Notes: a model not told the origin generated them from the letters alone. Positions 35,749 to 46,471 are shown, counted from the first letter of the stretch. The stretch: DNA of 64,000 nucleotides from Zhongshania antarctica (GCF_014202945.1 NZ_JACHHW010000013.1:1-64000); one strand, 5' to 3'. Numbers and translations are program-made.

Positions 35749-36561
35749 CTATGAGTTGCAGTCGCAGCGATGCAGCTCGCCGCTATCCATATCCAGTATC
35801 GTCATTTCTCGTCCCCATACGCAGCCGCTGTCTAGGGCGATAATATCGTCGCGACCGGTTTGGCATTCCAATGCGGCCCAGTGACCGAATATAAGGGTTT
35901 CGCTGCGGGCATTGGGTTTATGCCACTCGAACCACGGGCGGTAACCCTCAGGGATATCTGCTAGGGCGCCTTTAAACTGTAATTCCAGTTCGCCTTGTGC
36001 ATTGCTAATGCGCATGCGAGTCAAGTGATTGGTGATGGCGCGCAGGCGGGGCAGGCCGCTTAAGGCGTTGTTCCATAGTAGAGGGTCGTTGCCGTACATC
36101 GCAGTGAAAAAGTTATTGGCCTCGGGGCCTTGTAATACGGTTTCTATTTCATTACTCAGGCTCAGGGCTTGTTCGCTGCTCCATTTGGCCGGAATGCCAG
36201 CGTGGCTCATTAGGTAGCGGCCGTCATCTGAACGCAGTACTAGCGCTTGCTGCTGTAGCCAGTCCATAAGCTGGCCGCAGTCGGGGGCGTTGAGGAGGGC
36301 CTCAAGGCTAGGGTGGCGGCCGCGATCGGTAGCGCCGCGCGCTAATGCGAGGCAGTGCAGGTCGTGATTGCCAAGGGTAATGCGCAGACTGTTGCGAATA
36401 CTGTAAAGGTAACGCAGGGTTTCAAGTGAGTCGGGACCGCGATTGACGAGATCACCAACCAGCCAGAGTTGGTCGCGTTCGGCTTGAAAGCCGACCTCGT
36501 TGAGCAGGCATTGCAGGGGTTTTAAGCAACCTTGTAAATCCCCTACAGCGTATCTGCTCAC
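35749..36561 (-). CDS. apaH: Diadenosine tetraphosphatase (symmetrical)
   Basis: This 270-residue phosphoesterase cleaves Ap4A to two ADP and removes Np4 caps from RNA. It has the metallophosphatase signature in order: GDLQGC (N-terminus), WLVGDLVNRGPDSLE, LGNHDLHCLALA and MSHAGI. Length matches E. coli ApaH (280). It follows apaG by 24 bp in the conserved order lptD-surA-pdxA-rsmA-apaG-apaH. Confidence 0.96.
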   Translation of the reverse strand: MSRYAVGDLQGCLKPLQCLLNEVGFQAERDQLWLVGDLVNRGPDSLETLRYLYSIRNSLRITLGNHDLHCLALARGATDRGRHPSLEALLNAPDCGQLMDWLQQQALVLRSDDGRYLMSHAGIPAKWSSEQALSLSNEIETVLQGPEANNFFTAMYGNDPLLWNNALSGLPRLRAITNHLTRMRISNAQGELELQFKGALADIPEGYRPWFEWHKPNARSETLIFGHWAALECQTGRDDIIALDSGCVWGREMTILDMDSGELHRCDCNS

Positions 36562-36585
36562 GATCTAACTCTCCTTTTATGCCGC

Positions 36586-36963
36586 TTAGTGGAGCGCCGA
36601 GGGCCGGACTAGTGAGAATATGCCAATGGGTGCAATAAAGGGGCGACCGGACGCGCTGATCATTTCGTAGCTACCTTCCATGGTACCCACAGCGGTTTCT
36701 ATCACTGCGCCAGAGGTGTAACTAAACGATTGGCCGGGTTCGATAAGCGGCTGTTTGCCAATAACGCCTTCGCCTTGTACTTCCTGAACCTGATTGGCGC
36801 CATCAGTAATTATCCAGTGGCGGTTGATCAGGCGCACGGCCTCTTCACCGGTATTGCGGATGGTGATGGTGTAGGCGAAGGCAAAGCGCTGTTCTTCCGG
36901 CACCGATTGGTCTGGCAGAAATTGGCTTTCTACCTGAATGTCGACAGGGGCTGAATCTGGCAT
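36586..36963 (-). CDS. apaG: ApaG/CorD protein (DUF525)
   Basis: This 125-residue protein has an immunoglobulin-like fold. VESQFLPDQSVPEEQRFAFAYTITIRNTGEEAVRLINRHWIITDG and the GMxGSYEM-like segment TMEGSYEMISASG are the family pattern. ApaG homologues are tied to cobalt/magnesium resistance and bind nucleotides in some species; the role is unclear. It lies 3 bp after rsmA. Confidence 0.95.
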   Translation of the reverse strand: MPDSAPVDIQVESQFLPDQSVPEEQRFAFAYTITIRNTGEEAVRLINRHWIITDGANQVQEVQGEGVIGKQPLIEPGQSFSYTSGAVIETAVGTMEGSYEMISASGRPFIAPIGIFSLVRPSALH

Positions 36964-36966
36964 TTC

Positions 36967-37779
36967 TTACTCCGCAATATTATTTTCTTGTGCGTCACCA
37001 ACGGCGTTGGCAATCGCAACATAGCTTTCTAGGCTAACGTTTTCTGGTCTAATACCTGGGTCTAAGCCCAGCGCCTCCAAGCCCTCGCTGCTAATTAAGC
37101 CCTTGAGGGTGTTGCGCAAGGTCTTGCGGCGCTGATTAAAAGCGTCGCGAACCACTCTTTGCAATAGTTTAACGTCGTTAGCTGGGTAGGGAAGCTCAGT
37201 GTAGGGCGTTAACCGAACAATAGCGGATTGTACCTTAGGTTGGGGTGAAAAGGCTTCGGGCGGCACATCAAAGAGCGATTCTATCGCACAGTAATACTGC
37301 GCCATGATGCTGAGGCGACCGTAGGTTTTGCTGCCGGGGCCAGCGGCCAGCCGCTCAACCACTTCTTTTTGCAGCATAAAGTGCATGTCGCTGATACAGC
37401 TGTGGGCGCTAAGCAAATGGAATATGAGTGGGGTTGAAATATTGTAGGGTAGGTTGCCTACCACGCGCAGTTTTTCTGCACCCGCTAACGCGCCAATATC
37501 AAATTTTAGGGCATCGCCCTGATGAATTTGGAAGTTGTCGCGGCCCGAAAATTTATCTTCCAGAATTTGCACCAGATCGCGGTCAATTTCGATGACATCT
37601 AACTGGCAGTCTGTGTCGAGAATTGACGCTGTAATCGCCCCTTGGCCAGGGCCAATTTCCAGTAAGCGCTGGTCTGCCAGCGGCGAAATTGCGCGGACGA
37701 TACCGCGAATAATACCCTGGTCGTTTAAAAAGTTTTGGCCGAAGCGTTTGCGCGCCCGGTGTGGAGCTGGGGATTGCAT
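36967..37779 (-). CDS. rsmA: 16S rRNA dimethyladenosine transferase
   Basis: This 270-residue methyltransferase dimethylates A1518 and A1519 of 16S rRNA late in 30S assembly. [15 protein letters not shown] is the family start. The SAM site is [12 protein letters not shown], and the catalytic motif is NLPYNIS. The C-terminal helical domain contains [15 protein letters not shown]. The start codon overlaps the pdxA stop by one base. Confidence 0.96.
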   Translation of the reverse strand: MQSPAPHRARKRFGQNFLNDQGIIRGIVRAISPLADQRLLEIGPGQGAITASILDTDCQLDVIEIDRDLVQILEDKFSGRDNFQIHQGDALKFDIGALAGAEKLRVVGNLPYNISTPLIFHLLSAHSCISDMHFMLQKEVVERLAAGPGSKTYGRLSIMAQYYCAIESLFDVPPEAFSPQPKVQSAIVRLTPYTELPYPANDVKLLQRVVRDAFNQRRKTLRNTLKGLISSEGLEALGLDPGIRPENVSLESYVAIANAVGDAQENNIAE

Positions 37780-38774
37780 TAAAGGTGTTTCCTGCTGTGC
37801 TGAGTCATTTCAATAGCACTGTTGAGTGCGGCGTTAAAGCTGCCGACGTCGGCCGAGCCGCTGCCGGCGAGGTCGAGTGCGGTGCCGTGGTCTACCGAGG
37901 TGCGAATAATGGGTAGGCCGAGGGTGATGTTTACTGCGCGACCAAAGCCTTGGTATTTAAGCACCGGCAGGCCTTGGTCGTGGTACATCGCCAATACGGC
38001 GTCACACTTGGCGAGATGGCGCGGTGTGAAGGCGGTGTCGGCGGGCATGGGGCCTTCAAGCAGCCAACCGCGCTGGCGCAGGATGTCGAGGCAGGGAATG
38101 ATGGTGTCGATTTCTTCTCTGCCCATATGCCCGCCTTCACCGGCATGGGGGTTTAGGCCAAGCACTAAAATACGAGGCTGCTCACAGCCGAATTGGCTTT
38201 GCAGGCTGTGGTGAAGTATCTCGGTCACGCGCTGTAACGTGGCGCTGGTGATGGCAGCGGGAACGGCACTCAAGGGCAGGTGGGTGGTTACCAATGCTAC
38301 CCGCAATTGCTCGGTGGCGAGCATCATCACGACTTTGTCGGCAGCGCAGCGTTCTTCAAGAAACTCGGTGTGACCACTAAAGGCGATGCCGGCGTCGTTG
38401 ATAACGGATTTTTGAACCGGCCCAGTGACCAGTGCCTGACATTGTTGGTTTAAGCAGGCATCGGTAGCTTGGCGCAGGGTTTCTAATACGTAGGAGGCGT
38501 TGGCAGTGTTGAGTTGCCCAGGTTGCGCTGGGCTGTGCAGGGCAATGTCGACGACTTTTAGCTGGCCGCTGCGGTGGGCTTGAGCGGGTGCGCTAAGGTT
38601 GCAGGGCAGGCATTGCAAGGGTAGACCGATGGCTGCGGCACGTTGCATTAACAACGCTGGATCGGCAAAAGCCACCAGTTCTACGTCATAGTTGTCTTGC
38701 GCCAGCTTAACGAGGAGTTCCGGGCCGACCCCGGCAGGTTCGCCGGGGGTAATGGCAATGCGGCTCGGCATCAA
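37779..38774 (-). CDS. pdxA: 4-hydroxythreonine-4-phosphate dehydrogenase
   Basis: This 331-residue enzyme oxidises 4-phosphohydroxy-L-threonine in pyridoxal 5'-phosphate synthesis. [18 protein letters not shown] opens the protein. Metal-binding His residues are in [23 protein letters not shown] and [15 protein letters not shown]. Start overlaps the surA stop by four bases (ATGA). It is coupled to surA and rsmA. Confidence 0.96.
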   Translation of the reverse strand: MMPSRIAITPGEPAGVGPELLVKLAQDNYDVELVAFADPALLMQRAAAIGLPLQCLPCNLSAPAQAHRSGQLKVVDIALHSPAQPGQLNTANASYVLETLRQATDACLNQQCQALVTGPVQKSVINDAGIAFSGHTEFLEERCAADKVVMMLATEQLRVALVTTHLPLSAVPAAITSATLQRVTEILHHSLQSQFGCEQPRILVLGLNPHAGEGGHMGREEIDTIIPCLDILRQRGWLLEGPMPADTAFTPRHLAKCDAVLAMYHDQGLPVLKYQGFGRAVNITLGLPIIRTSVDHGTALDLAGSGSADVGSFNAALNSAIEMTQHSRKHL

Positions 38775-40027
38775 ATTTTGATGTCGACAAAGGCCTCGCT
38801 GCGAATTTTACGCAGCCAGATATCCAGTTCGTCGGCATATTTGCGTTCGTGGATGATGTTGCGAGCAATTTGCTTGCGCATTTCTTTGGTCACATCCTGA
38901 TTGCGGCGTTCAACGACTTTAATGACATGCCAGCCGTAGTTTGATGCAATTGGCTCGTGAATTTCACCGGGCGCTGTTTCATCCATGGCCTTCTGGAATT
39001 CCGGCACGAGTTGGCCTGGGGTGGTCCAGCCAAGATCGCCACCTTCTTGCGCTGAGCCGATGTCTTCAGAGTATTCTTTGGCAAGATCGCGGAAGGATTC
39101 GCCATTGAGAATGCGCTGGCGCAATTCCTTAGCAAGGGCAACTGTTTGCGCTTCACTGCGGATCGCTGACGGCTTGAGCAGGATGTGGCTGGCACGGGTC
39201 TGCTTGACCATTTGCTTCACACCACGGCTTTCTAACAGCTGGATAATGTGGAAACCGCTAGCACTTTGAATTGGGTCCGAAACGTCGAGGTCGTTCATTT
39301 TGGCGGCAACGTCGATAAACAATGACGGCAGTTCGGTGCTTTTGCGCCAGCCAAGGTCGCTGATACTAATAGCGTCATTGGCGTTGTCGATGTTTTTGCC
39401 GGCGCGCATTTTGGCGCTCAGGGCTTTCGCTCTGGCTTCCGCTTGCTGACGTTGGGCCGAGCTGGCGTCCGAGTCAACCGGGATGAGCACGTGTGAGAAG
39501 TGGTATTCCGGCGCGGTGCGCTGGCGACCTTCTTCTGATTTTAGGAAGCTTTGTATTTCTTGGTCGCTGATTTGAATGCGCTGGCTGACATTGCCCATTT
39601 GCACTCGCTGGAGAATCATCTCCTTGGCGATTTGCTCGCGCACGGCGAGATACGAGGCGCCGCTGGCAGTCAGTGCCTGCTGGAACTGCGCCAGGGTCAG
39701 GTTGTTACCTGCGGCAATTCGAGCTACTGCGGCATTGAGTTCTTCGTCTTCAATGCGCACGCCGTAACGGTTGGCAAGCTGTAGCTGGATGTTTTCTAAA
39801 ATCAGCAAATCCAGAACTTCTTTGCGTAACTGCTCAGGCGGCGGACCCTCTTTGCCAGAGCGCTCAATGTTTGCCGTAATGCTGTCAATACGGGTATCGA
39901 GCTCACTGGCCAGAATAATGTCGTCATCGACAATGGCGACAATTTTATCCAGCCATTTGGTCTCAGCGTGAGCCAAGGGCGCTAAAACAATCATTAGCGT
40001 GGCAGTTAAGGTTTTGAGTAAACGCAT
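38771..40027 (-). CDS. surA: Periplasmic chaperone/peptidyl-prolyl isomerase SurA
   Basis: SurA escorts outer-membrane proteins, LptD among them, to the BAM complex. The product of about 418 residues has a signal peptide ending at APLAHA, an N-terminal chaperone domain ([20 protein letters not shown]), and two parvulin domains ([11 protein letters not shown] and [13 protein letters not shown], with [16 protein letters not shown] in the second). I use ATG 40027, right behind the lptD stop; ATG 40036, three codons earlier and overlapping lptD, is equally possible. It is translationally coupled to lptD. Confidence 0.94.
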   Translation of the reverse strand: MRLLKTLTATLMIVLAPLAHAETKWLDKIVAIVDDDIILASELDTRIDSITANIERSGKEGPPPEQLRKEVLDLLILENIQLQLANRYGVRIEDEELNAAVARIAAGNNLTLAQFQQALTASGASYLAVREQIAKEMILQRVQMGNVSQRIQISDQEIQSFLKSEEGRQRTAPEYHFSHVLIPVDSDASSAQRQQAEARAKALSAKMRAGKNIDNANDAISISDLGWRKSTELPSLFIDVAAKMNDLDVSDPIQSASGFHIIQLLESRGVKQMVKQTRASHILLKPSAIRSEAQTVALAKELRQRILNGESFRDLAKEYSEDIGSAQEGGDLGWTTPGQLVPEFQKAMDETAPGEIHEPIASNYGWHVIKVVERRNQDVTKEMRKQIARNIIHERKYADELDIWLRKIRSEAFVDIKI

Positions 40028-40028
40028 A

Positions 40029-42410
40029 TTATTCATCAGATAGGTAGCCAAAAATACTTTCCTTAAGAACACTGGTTACTGCGGTGCCAAGTCCACCCAG
40101 TCCTTTCAATTGAAATTCAATGAGCACCGCAGAGTTATTTTCGGTGCCACTCGTGTTAGACCCGCTATTGTCGTCGGGTTCCAGCGCGCGCTGATAAACC
40201 ACTCTGCTTAGCCAGCAACAGTTTTGATACTCGGCGCCAATTAGGTTTTCAACGGGGCGATTGTCTTCAAAGTCGTATTGGGTCTTGGCAAATAGCTTCC
40301 ACTGACTGTTGAGTGGCAGGCTCAGTGACGCATCGCCCTGCTTGACATTGTTTGCCAGTCCGCCAAATTCATTGCCTTCGCGGCGGAAGGTGTAGCCAAG
40401 ATTGAACAGCGCGCCATTATCGCTGCGCTGATGGTAGCCCAGATTGCTCTGATTAAGCACCCCTTGCCGTGCATCATACAGAAGATCGACGCTGAACCAA
40501 CGCTTGTCGTCAGGTAGTAGGCGAAATTGAGCGGCAAAGTCAGAGTTGCTGCTTTTGCGAATATCGTCACCCGGAAGCTGCACTTTGCCGTCGTCAAAAT
40601 AGTGGAGCTGGCCAACGCTGGCGGTTAATACCTCGCGCCCAGCGGCATTGTTAATAAAGCGGCTGCTGATACCGAGGGCGACCTGATTGGCGTCGTCGAG
40701 ACGGTCGTGGCCGGTAAAGCGGGTGTCGCGAAACAGTTGTTGGTAGGTAAAGGTTAGCGCTGCGCTGTCAAAATCAGGCTGATCGCTTTGCTCTTCGTAT
40801 TCTGAGTAGCGGTAAAATAAGCGCGGCTCTAGGGTTTGGGTCCAGGCTTGGTCGTTGATACTTAGCTCGCGCTCAAAATACAAGCCGCTATCAACGCTGA
40901 ATAGGGCGCTGCTGGCGCTGGGGCTGGCGTCAATGCCAGCAAGTTGGGCATCGTCAAGCTCATAGTTGACCATTCGGCTTTTTACGGCGGGCTCAATGAA
41001 TCCCCAGCGCCAGCGCATAGGGAAGCTGGTGCCGGCGGTTGCGTAGACCCTCTCTCCAGTAACCTTGGTGCCGCCATCGCGCAAGCTGTCGCGGTGGTCG
41101 AACTGGGTGTACTCGAACTCGATAATGGGCTCGAGCTGAAAGTTCTTTGCCGGTGACTGATAATTTAAGCGCAGCTGGGGAAGCTTCTGGTAGGGGTCTT
41201 CTACCACCGCGATTGTCTGGTAGCGCTGAACTTCAAGACGGCCGCGCCAGTTGTCTGAAGTGTAATTCAGTGCACCCTGTTGATTGAGGTGGGTGCTGCG
41301 TTTAACCGCCAAATTGGCAAGACCAAGATCAGAAAAATAGTCTATGTCGCTGACCTTGGCGTAATCAACTTCAGTGCCCCACTGCTCGTTGATAAAGCCT
41401 TGCTCTTTAACGTCGACCAGCCAGCGATCGATATTCTCACTTTGGTCATTGGGTAAATAGCTGCCGCTGACCGCCCATTCGCTGTAGCGGTTTAGGTAGC
41501 GCAATTCGGTTTCTAGCGCTTCACCGCGATTTTCGATAAATCGCGGGGCAATAATCGCGTCGTAATTTGGCGCAAGATTCAGGTAGTAAGGCGTAGAAAT
41601 GTCCAAACTATTGCTGGCAAGGCCAATAGACGGGAATAAAAAGCCAGTGGCGCGGCGCTCGTCTACCGGGAAGTTCAGGTAGGGACTGTAAAATACGGGA
41701 ACGTCGTAAACGCGAATGCTGGTGCCTCGCGCAACGCCTCGGCCACTGTCGTAGTCGAGAACAATGCTATCGGCATGGAGTGACCATGTTTCATTGTCGG
41801 GGGTGCACTGAGTATAGCTGGCACCGTCCATTTCAAAACGGCTGTAATCGGGTCTCGCAATACGCTCAGCGGTGCCCCGTGCGCCAGTTTGAAAGCTTAA
41901 AATTTCGGCCTGCTGTAGTTCGCCCAAACCGCGATTGGTATCAATTTGGGCAAACTGGCCTCTTAGTAAAATGCCGGGTTGGCGCAAGATTACATTGTCA
42001 CGCAGCAACACTGTGCTATTGCTGCGATTGTACTGGGCATAGCCTGCATCTAAGCTGAGATCGCCTTTACGCAATTGCACGTCGCCGGTCATGGTGGCTT
42101 TGGCGCCAATGGACTCAATGGTGTCGGCAGAGACGTTGAGGGGCGCGCTGAGGGGCGCGACGCCAGCGCCGTCCCAGTTTCTGGGCGGCTCGATAAACCG
42201 TCCCTGGCAGCCAGGAGTGAGGCCGCAGCGTGCCGCTTTGCTTAAATGGCTATTGGGTACCCAGTGCCAGTGCTGGTAATAGGCGGGTAAGTCACTGATG
42301 TCACTGCTAAGTGCTGCATTGCTGGTATCACCACAAGTTTCGGGCTGCGCTAAAGCGGCGCTGCTGGCGGTGGCGATAAGAGCTAGAGTAAGTAGGCGAA
42401 GCACTGGCAT
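40029..42410 (-). CDS. lptD: LPS-assembly outer-membrane protein LptD
   Basis: This 793-residue protein inserts lipopolysaccharide into the outer leaflet together with LptE. A signal peptide ends at SSAALA. The N-terminal beta-jellyroll is recognisable (TIESIGAKATMTGDVQLRKGDLSLDAGYAQYN), and the rest is a 26-strand barrel ending in IFGYLSDE. Cys pairs needed for the disulphides are present (RCGLTPGC near residue 65 and YQNCCWLSRVVYQRAL near 735). It is divergent from amgK and first in the lptD-surA-pdxA-rsmA-apaG-apaH run. Confidence 0.95.
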   Translation of the reverse strand: MPVLRLLTLALIATASSAALAQPETCGDTSNAALSSDISDLPAYYQHWHWVPNSHLSKAARCGLTPGCQGRFIEPPRNWDGAGVAPLSAPLNVSADTIESIGAKATMTGDVQLRKGDLSLDAGYAQYNRSNSTVLLRDNVILRQPGILLRGQFAQIDTNRGLGELQQAEILSFQTGARGTAERIARPDYSRFEMDGASYTQCTPDNETWSLHADSIVLDYDSGRGVARGTSIRVYDVPVFYSPYLNFPVDERRATGFLFPSIGLASNSLDISTPYYLNLAPNYDAIIAPRFIENRGEALETELRYLNRYSEWAVSGSYLPNDQSENIDRWLVDVKEQGFINEQWGTEVDYAKVSDIDYFSDLGLANLAVKRSTHLNQQGALNYTSDNWRGRLEVQRYQTIAVVEDPYQKLPQLRLNYQSPAKNFQLEPIIEFEYTQFDHRDSLRDGGTKVTGERVYATAGTSFPMRWRWGFIEPAVKSRMVNYELDDAQLAGIDASPSASSALFSVDSGLYFERELSINDQAWTQTLEPRLFYRYSEYEEQSDQPDFDSAALTFTYQQLFRDTRFTGHDRLDDANQVALGISSRFINNAAGREVLTASVGQLHYFDDGKVQLPGDDIRKSSNSDFAAQFRLLPDDKRWFSVDLLYDARQGVLNQSNLGYHQRSDNGALFNLGYTFRREGNEFGGLANNVKQGDASLSLPLNSQWKLFAKTQYDFEDNRPVENLIGAEYQNCCWLSRVVYQRALEPDDNSGSNTSGTENNSAVLIEFQLKGLGGLGTAVTSVLKESIFGYLSDE

Positions 42411-42535
42411 CGGTTAATGGTTTTATTTTGGCGATGGAGCCCGGATTGGCGAAGGTGGATAATAAAGCATTCTCTGCTAGGATGCCCGCCTGAGAGTATA
42501 AAAGGCCAGAAAATCTGGCTTTTAACGGAACAAAA

Positions 42536-43567
42536 ATGGATCACATATTGAAAGAATTACACAGTTGGTGTCTGCAGCAGCTGTCGCTCAGCCCGGCTGA
42601 TGCGGTAAATGCTTTGGCAGTCGTGTCTGGCGACGCCAGTTTCCGCCGCTATTATCGATTGCAGCTTAATGATGGCCGAAGCGTGATTGCAGTGCACGCG
42701 CCGCCAGATAAAGAGGATAACTTGGCGTTTGCGACAGTGCAGGCTTTATTGCACAAGCATGGCGCCAGAGTGCCGGCTCTGTTGGGCTGGGACAAGCCGC
42801 GGGGCTTTTTATTGCAGGAAGATTTTGGCGACCAGTTGCTGTGGCCATTGCTGGTGAACAGTGCAGCGGCAGATCACTACTATAAACAAGCCTTTCGCGT
42901 GATGTTGGCTATGCAGCGAATACCGAGTGGACAGCACAGCTTGCCCGCTTACGATGAGACGCGCCTGACCACAGAAATGAAGCTATTTCCGGAGTGGTTT
43001 GTGGGTGGTCTGTTGGGTTACCAGCTCGACAGCGCTGAACGTGTGATGCTCGATGCGGTGTTTTCCCTGTTGTGCCAGCGCGCGCTTGCCCAGCCCCAGG
43101 TCTTGGTTCATCGCGATTTCCACAGTCGCAATTTGATGGTGTTGGCCGGTGAACGTCTGGGCATGATTGATTTTCAGGATGCCGTGGTCGGCCCCATTAG
43201 CTATGACCTGGTGTCGTTGATCCGCGATTGCTATATCAGCTGGCCAGAAGAGCAGGTTGATGACTGGATTTGCGTGTATCGCCGCATGGCGATGCAGGAG
43301 GGCCTGCTGGCCGGGCGCTCTGAGGCAGAGTTTTGCCAAGATGTGGACTGGATGGGCTTACAGCGCCATATCAAGGTACTGGGTATATTTGCCCGTTTGA
43401 ATTTACGCGACGGTAAGTCTGCGTATCTGGCTGATTTGCCGCTGGTGTTGGAATACACCTTGAGCATCGCCAGTCGCTACCCTGAATTTGATGAGTTTTT
43501 GGCGTGGTTTGACAGTAAATTAATGCCGCTAATCTGCCAGCAAAGCTGGTTTAAGGACGCCGAGTGA
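42536..43567 (+). CDS. amgK: N-acetylmuramate/N-acetylglucosamine kinase (APH fold)
   Basis: This 343-residue kinase has the aminoglycoside-phosphotransferase fold. The catalytic loop is VLVHRDFHSRNLMVL, with the metal-binding motif MIDFQDAVVGPISYDLVSLIRD. In Pseudomonas AmgK phosphorylates MurNAc at C1 so that the muramic acid can re-enter UDP-MurNAc synthesis, bypassing fosfomycin-sensitive steps. The pairing with murU by a four-base overlap, and the position opposite lptD, are as in Pseudomonas. Confidence 0.92.
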   Translation: MDHILKELHSWCLQQLSLSPADAVNALAVVSGDASFRRYYRLQLNDGRSVIAVHAPPDKEDNLAFATVQALLHKHGARVPALLGWDKPRGFLLQEDFGDQLLWPLLVNSAAADHYYKQAFRVMLAMQRIPSGQHSLPAYDETRLTTEMKLFPEWFVGGLLGYQLDSAERVMLDAVFSLLCQRALAQPQVLVHRDFHSRNLMVLAGERLGMIDFQDAVVGPISYDLVSLIRDCYISWPEEQVDDWICVYRRMAMQEGLLAGRSEAEFCQDVDWMGLQRHIKVLGIFARLNLRDGKSAYLADLPLVLEYTLSIASRYPEFDEFLAWFDSKLMPLICQQSWFKDAE

Positions 43568-44274
43568 AGGCGATGATCTTGGCCGCGGGGCTGGGTACGC
43601 GGATGCGGCCTCTAACTGATCACTGCCCTAAGCCGCTGTTGCGGGCTGGCGGTCGCCCGCTCATTGATTTTCATTTGGCCAAACTGGCCGCCGCAGGTGT
43701 GAGTGAGGTGGTGGTTAATTGTTCCTGGCTGGCCGACCAAGTTCAAGGCTACCTCAGTTCGACCAACTGCTATGATCTTCGCATGCACTTGTCCCGAGAA
43801 GAGCAGCCGCTGGAAACCGCCGGGGGCATCGTGCAAGCCCTGCCTTATTTAGACAGTGACGACGACGCGCCATTTTTATTGGTCAACGGCGATGTTTGGA
43901 CGGATTTTGATTTTAGCCGTCTATTAAACTGTCGGCCGCAAGCGGCGCATCTTGTGCTGATTGAAAATCCGCCTCATCACCCTAGTGGTGATTTTGCGCT
44001 GACCGACGCTGGTTTGGTGACTGAGGACGACCTTGGGCCGCGCCATACCTTTTCCGGTATTAGCGTATGGCGCCCGTCGATGTTTCGGGACTTGGCCCAA
44101 GGGCGGCGCGCCTTAAAACCGCTTATGCAGAGCGCGATCGCCAAGGGCGGTCTCAGTGGTGAATTGTTTCAAGGTCATTGGTGGGATATCGGTACGCCCC
44201 AGCGTTTGGCTGATCTCGACGACTTTTTAAGTGCGTCGCCGAGGCCTGCTGATTCAGCGCCGAAAGTGCCGTAA
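43564..44274 (+). CDS. murU: N-acetylmuramate alpha-1-phosphate uridylyltransferase
   Basis: This 236-residue nucleotidyltransferase converts MurNAc-1-P and UTP to UDP-MurNAc in peptidoglycan recycling. It begins MKAMILAAGLGTRMRPLTDHCPKPLL, with the G-x-G-T-R-x(2)-P-x-T and PKP motifs, and has the metal Asp in LLVNGDVWTDFDF. WWDIGTPQRLADLD closes the fold. The GTG start overlaps the amgK stop. Confidence 0.93.
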   Translation: MKAMILAAGLGTRMRPLTDHCPKPLLRAGGRPLIDFHLAKLAAAGVSEVVVNCSWLADQVQGYLSSTNCYDLRMHLSREEQPLETAGGIVQALPYLDSDDDAPFLLVNGDVWTDFDFSRLLNCRPQAAHLVLIENPPHHPSGDFALTDAGLVTEDDLGPRHTFSGISVWRPSMFRDLAQGRRALKPLMQSAIAKGGLSGELFQGHWWDIGTPQRLADLDDFLSASPRPADSAPKVP

Positions 44275-44350
44275 AATACCGACTTTGTACTTATAGATAC
44301 CGTAATGGTTTGCGCATTAAACTAGCGCCTCAATTTTTCAGGAAACTAAA

Positions 44351-45019
44351 ATGGCAGATTACTGGATAGCTCCATCGATATTATCGGCAAACTTCGCCTG
44401 TTTAGGCGCGGAAGTCGACGCGGTGCTGGAGGCTGGCGCTGATATTGTTCACTTTGATGTGATGGATAATCACTACGTGCCGAATCTGACTATTGGGCCG
44501 ATGGTGTGCAAGGCCTTGCGCAAGCACGGTGTGAAAGCGCCAATTGATGTGCATTTGATGGTTTCGCCGGTTGATCGCATGATTGCCGATTTTGCTGAGG
44601 CAGGCGCCAGTATTATTACTTTTCATCCGGATGCGACGACGCATGTTGACCGCTCGCTACAGATGATTCGGGATGCCGGTTGTAAAGCGGGCTTGGTATT
44701 AAATCCTGCTGTTGGCCCCGACGTATTGAAGTATGTCATGGATAAACTCGACATGATTTTGCTGATGTCGGTGAATCCTGGTTTTGGTGGTCAGAGCTTT
44801 ATTCCCTCGACCCTCGACAAAATTAAAGAAGTGCGGGCTTTGATCGACGCTTCTGGTCGGGATATTCGCCTTGAAGTGGATGGCGGGATTTCAGCCAAAA
44901 ACATTGCTGAAATTGCTGCGGCAGGTGCTGATACCTTTGTGGCTGGCTCGGCGATTTTTAATGGCGGCGACTACAGTGAAACAATTGAAAAAATGCGGAA
45001 CGAATTGGCTAGCGTATGA
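44351..45019 (+). CDS. rpe: Ribulose-phosphate 3-epimerase
   Basis: This 222-residue TIM-barrel enzyme of the pentose phosphate pathway interconverts ribulose-5-P and xylulose-5-P. It starts [20 protein letters not shown]. Catalytic Asp and metal His lie in [19 protein letters not shown] and DVHLMV. The phosphate site is [14 protein letters not shown], and the second Asp is in EVDGGIS. Its stop overlaps the gph start (ATGA). Confidence 0.97.
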   Translation: MADYWIAPSILSANFACLGAEVDAVLEAGADIVHFDVMDNHYVPNLTIGPMVCKALRKHGVKAPIDVHLMVSPVDRMIADFAEAGASIITFHPDATTHVDRSLQMIRDAGCKAGLVLNPAVGPDVLKYVMDKLDMILLMSVNPGFGGQSFIPSTLDKIKEVRALIDASGRDIRLEVDGGISAKNIAEIAAAGADTFVAGSAIFNGGDYSETIEKMRNELASV

Positions 45020-45717
45020 GTGCATTGCAAGACCTGTTAGGTGGCCGTGAGTTACAGGCTATTCTATTTGATTTAGACGGCACGCTTATCGACAGTGTGC
45101 CGGATTTGGCGGCGGCGCTAGACGCAAGTTTAGAACAGCTCAATTATGTGCCCGCCGGTGTTAATCGAGTGCGGGGCTGGGTTGGTAATGGCGCCCGCAA
45201 GCTGGTACAGCGCGGCTTGGCCTTTGCGCTTGAAGTGCCTGAAAAATCATTGGATACAGCCTTGGTCGACCAGTTGCTCGCGGTGTTTTTCGAACACTAT
45301 GGCAAACAGACCTGTGAGCAAACTGTGCTTTACCCCGGTGTGCGTGAAGCCTTAAAGCATTGGCAGGCTAAGGGTATTAAAATGGCCTGTGTGACCAATA
45401 AGCCGGCGCGATTTAGCGAGCCAATTCTCGTGCATTTTGGCCTGGAAGAACTGATGCCGGTCTTGGTCGGCGGTGACACCTTGGCCGTGCGTAAACCTGA
45501 TCCCGCGCCATTGCTTTTGGCGTGCGAGCAGCTTGGGGTGCCGCTTGCCAATACGGTGATGGTTGGCGATTCGGTGAATGATGTCACGGCAGCGCGAGCG
45601 GCGGGTATGCCGGTTGCTTGTGTGAGTTATGGTTACAATCACGGCGCGCCGGTAGCCGACGCCGAGCCAGATTTATTGGTTGATCGCTTCCTTGATCTTC
45701 GCGGTGATGTCTGCTGA
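45016..45717 (+). CDS. gph: Phosphoglycolate phosphatase
   Basis: This 233-residue HAD hydrolase removes 2-phosphoglycolate, a product of DNA-end repair and RubisCO oxygenation. The nucleophile motif is [16 protein letters not shown], motif II is in [11 protein letters not shown], Lys is in [13 protein letters not shown], and the metal site is [16 protein letters not shown]. It is coupled to rpe. The trpE gene that follows in Pseudomonas is not present here. Confidence 0.93.
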   Translation: MSALQDLLGGRELQAILFDLDGTLIDSVPDLAAALDASLEQLNYVPAGVNRVRGWVGNGARKLVQRGLAFALEVPEKSLDTALVDQLLAVFFEHYGKQTCEQTVLYPGVREALKHWQAKGIKMACVTNKPARFSEPILVHFGLEELMPVLVGGDTLAVRKPDPAPLLLACEQLGVPLANTVMVGDSVNDVTAARAAGMPVACVSYGYNHGAPVADAEPDLLVDRFLDLRGDVC

Positions 45718-45733
45718 GCTACTAGCCCCACCC

Positions 45734-45919
45734 TTAGTCACTTGCTTGGAATGCTGTTCGCTCGTTGCCGCGGCCAGCTTCCTCTCTCTCTAAACTATTT
45801 GCTTTTTCTTGGCCGTAAATACCCAATGCGGGTCGTTGCTTGGTAGATTTTTCCCTGGCATCTGCGTATTGCTGGAATTTGTGGCTAATCTTCTCACTTG
45901 AGTTTTGTGGGAGGGACAT
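45734..45919 (-). CDS. Possible small hydrophilic protein, unsupported by homology
   Basis: The frame gives about 61 residues rich in Lys, Glu and Gln (NSSEKISHKFQQYADAREKSTKQ), without membrane or signal segment. A GTG at 45931 is an alternative start. Neither start has a clear ribosome binding site, and I know no family. It may be real because the composition looks protein-like, or it may be a chance frame in a 400-base gap. Confidence 0.25.
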   Translation of the reverse strand: MSLPQNSSEKISHKFQQYADAREKSTKQRPALGIYGQEKANSLEREEAGRGNERTAFQASD

Positions 45920-46124
45920 ACCCAACGACACAATGTGGATAATTGTAACGTAACGGTTATCTGGGTTAGGTTTTGATATTTGTTAAGCTATTGATATTGT
46001 TAGATTTATAGTATTTCTGAGTATTTTTTGGCGATGTACTGATTTTTCTGTGGATATAAGTGTGTATTTTGGTATCATAACTATCGTTATTAGAATTTGT
46101 GCTTTGTAGCGCGAGGTGTATCTG
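45920..46124. other. AT-rich leader region before the 46125 gene
   Basis: About 200 bases of AT-rich sequence separate the gph region from the small exported protein at 46125. It probably holds that gene's promoter, but I cannot fix a -35/-10 pair with confidence. Confidence 0.4.
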
Positions 46125-46442
46125 ATGAAGAAGTTAATATTAGGCAGTGTCTTTTCTGCCTTAGCTTTAGTGTCATTAAATAGTTATGCGAATTGCGCGC
46201 TGGCTGCGGTAATGAATCCGCCGAGTTTACCTGAGGTAAGCGCAAGCGCAGCTGAGGATATGCCAAATCTAAGATTTGCCGTTGAGGCATATCTTGACCG
46301 CGCGTCACAAGGTTTGGAGGTTTGTGAGGGTTATTCTGACGATTTTGTTTACAACGCGGCGGTAGCGCGGTTAGAGAAAACGGCAGGCCACTATAACGAA
46401 TTAGTTCGTTACCACAGACAGTTGCAGGTTTCTGCGAAGTAA
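46125..46442 (+). CDS. Small exported protein of unknown function
   Basis: The product has 105 residues. A signal peptide (KKLILGSVFSALALVSLNSYA) should be cut before Asn-Cys, giving a mature protein of about 84 residues with two Cys that could bridge (NCALA and EVCEGYS). The rest looks helical. No family is recognised. I start at ATG 46125, with GAGGTG nine bases upstream. A strong terminator follows at 46472, so this is a single-gene unit. Confidence 0.6.
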   Translation: MKKLILGSVFSALALVSLNSYANCALAAVMNPPSLPEVSASAAEDMPNLRFAVEAYLDRASQGLEVCEGYSDDFVYNAAVARLEKTAGHYNELVRYHRQLQVSAK

Positions 46443-46471
46443 ATTTTTACCCACCCTTTAGGTCTTTTTGG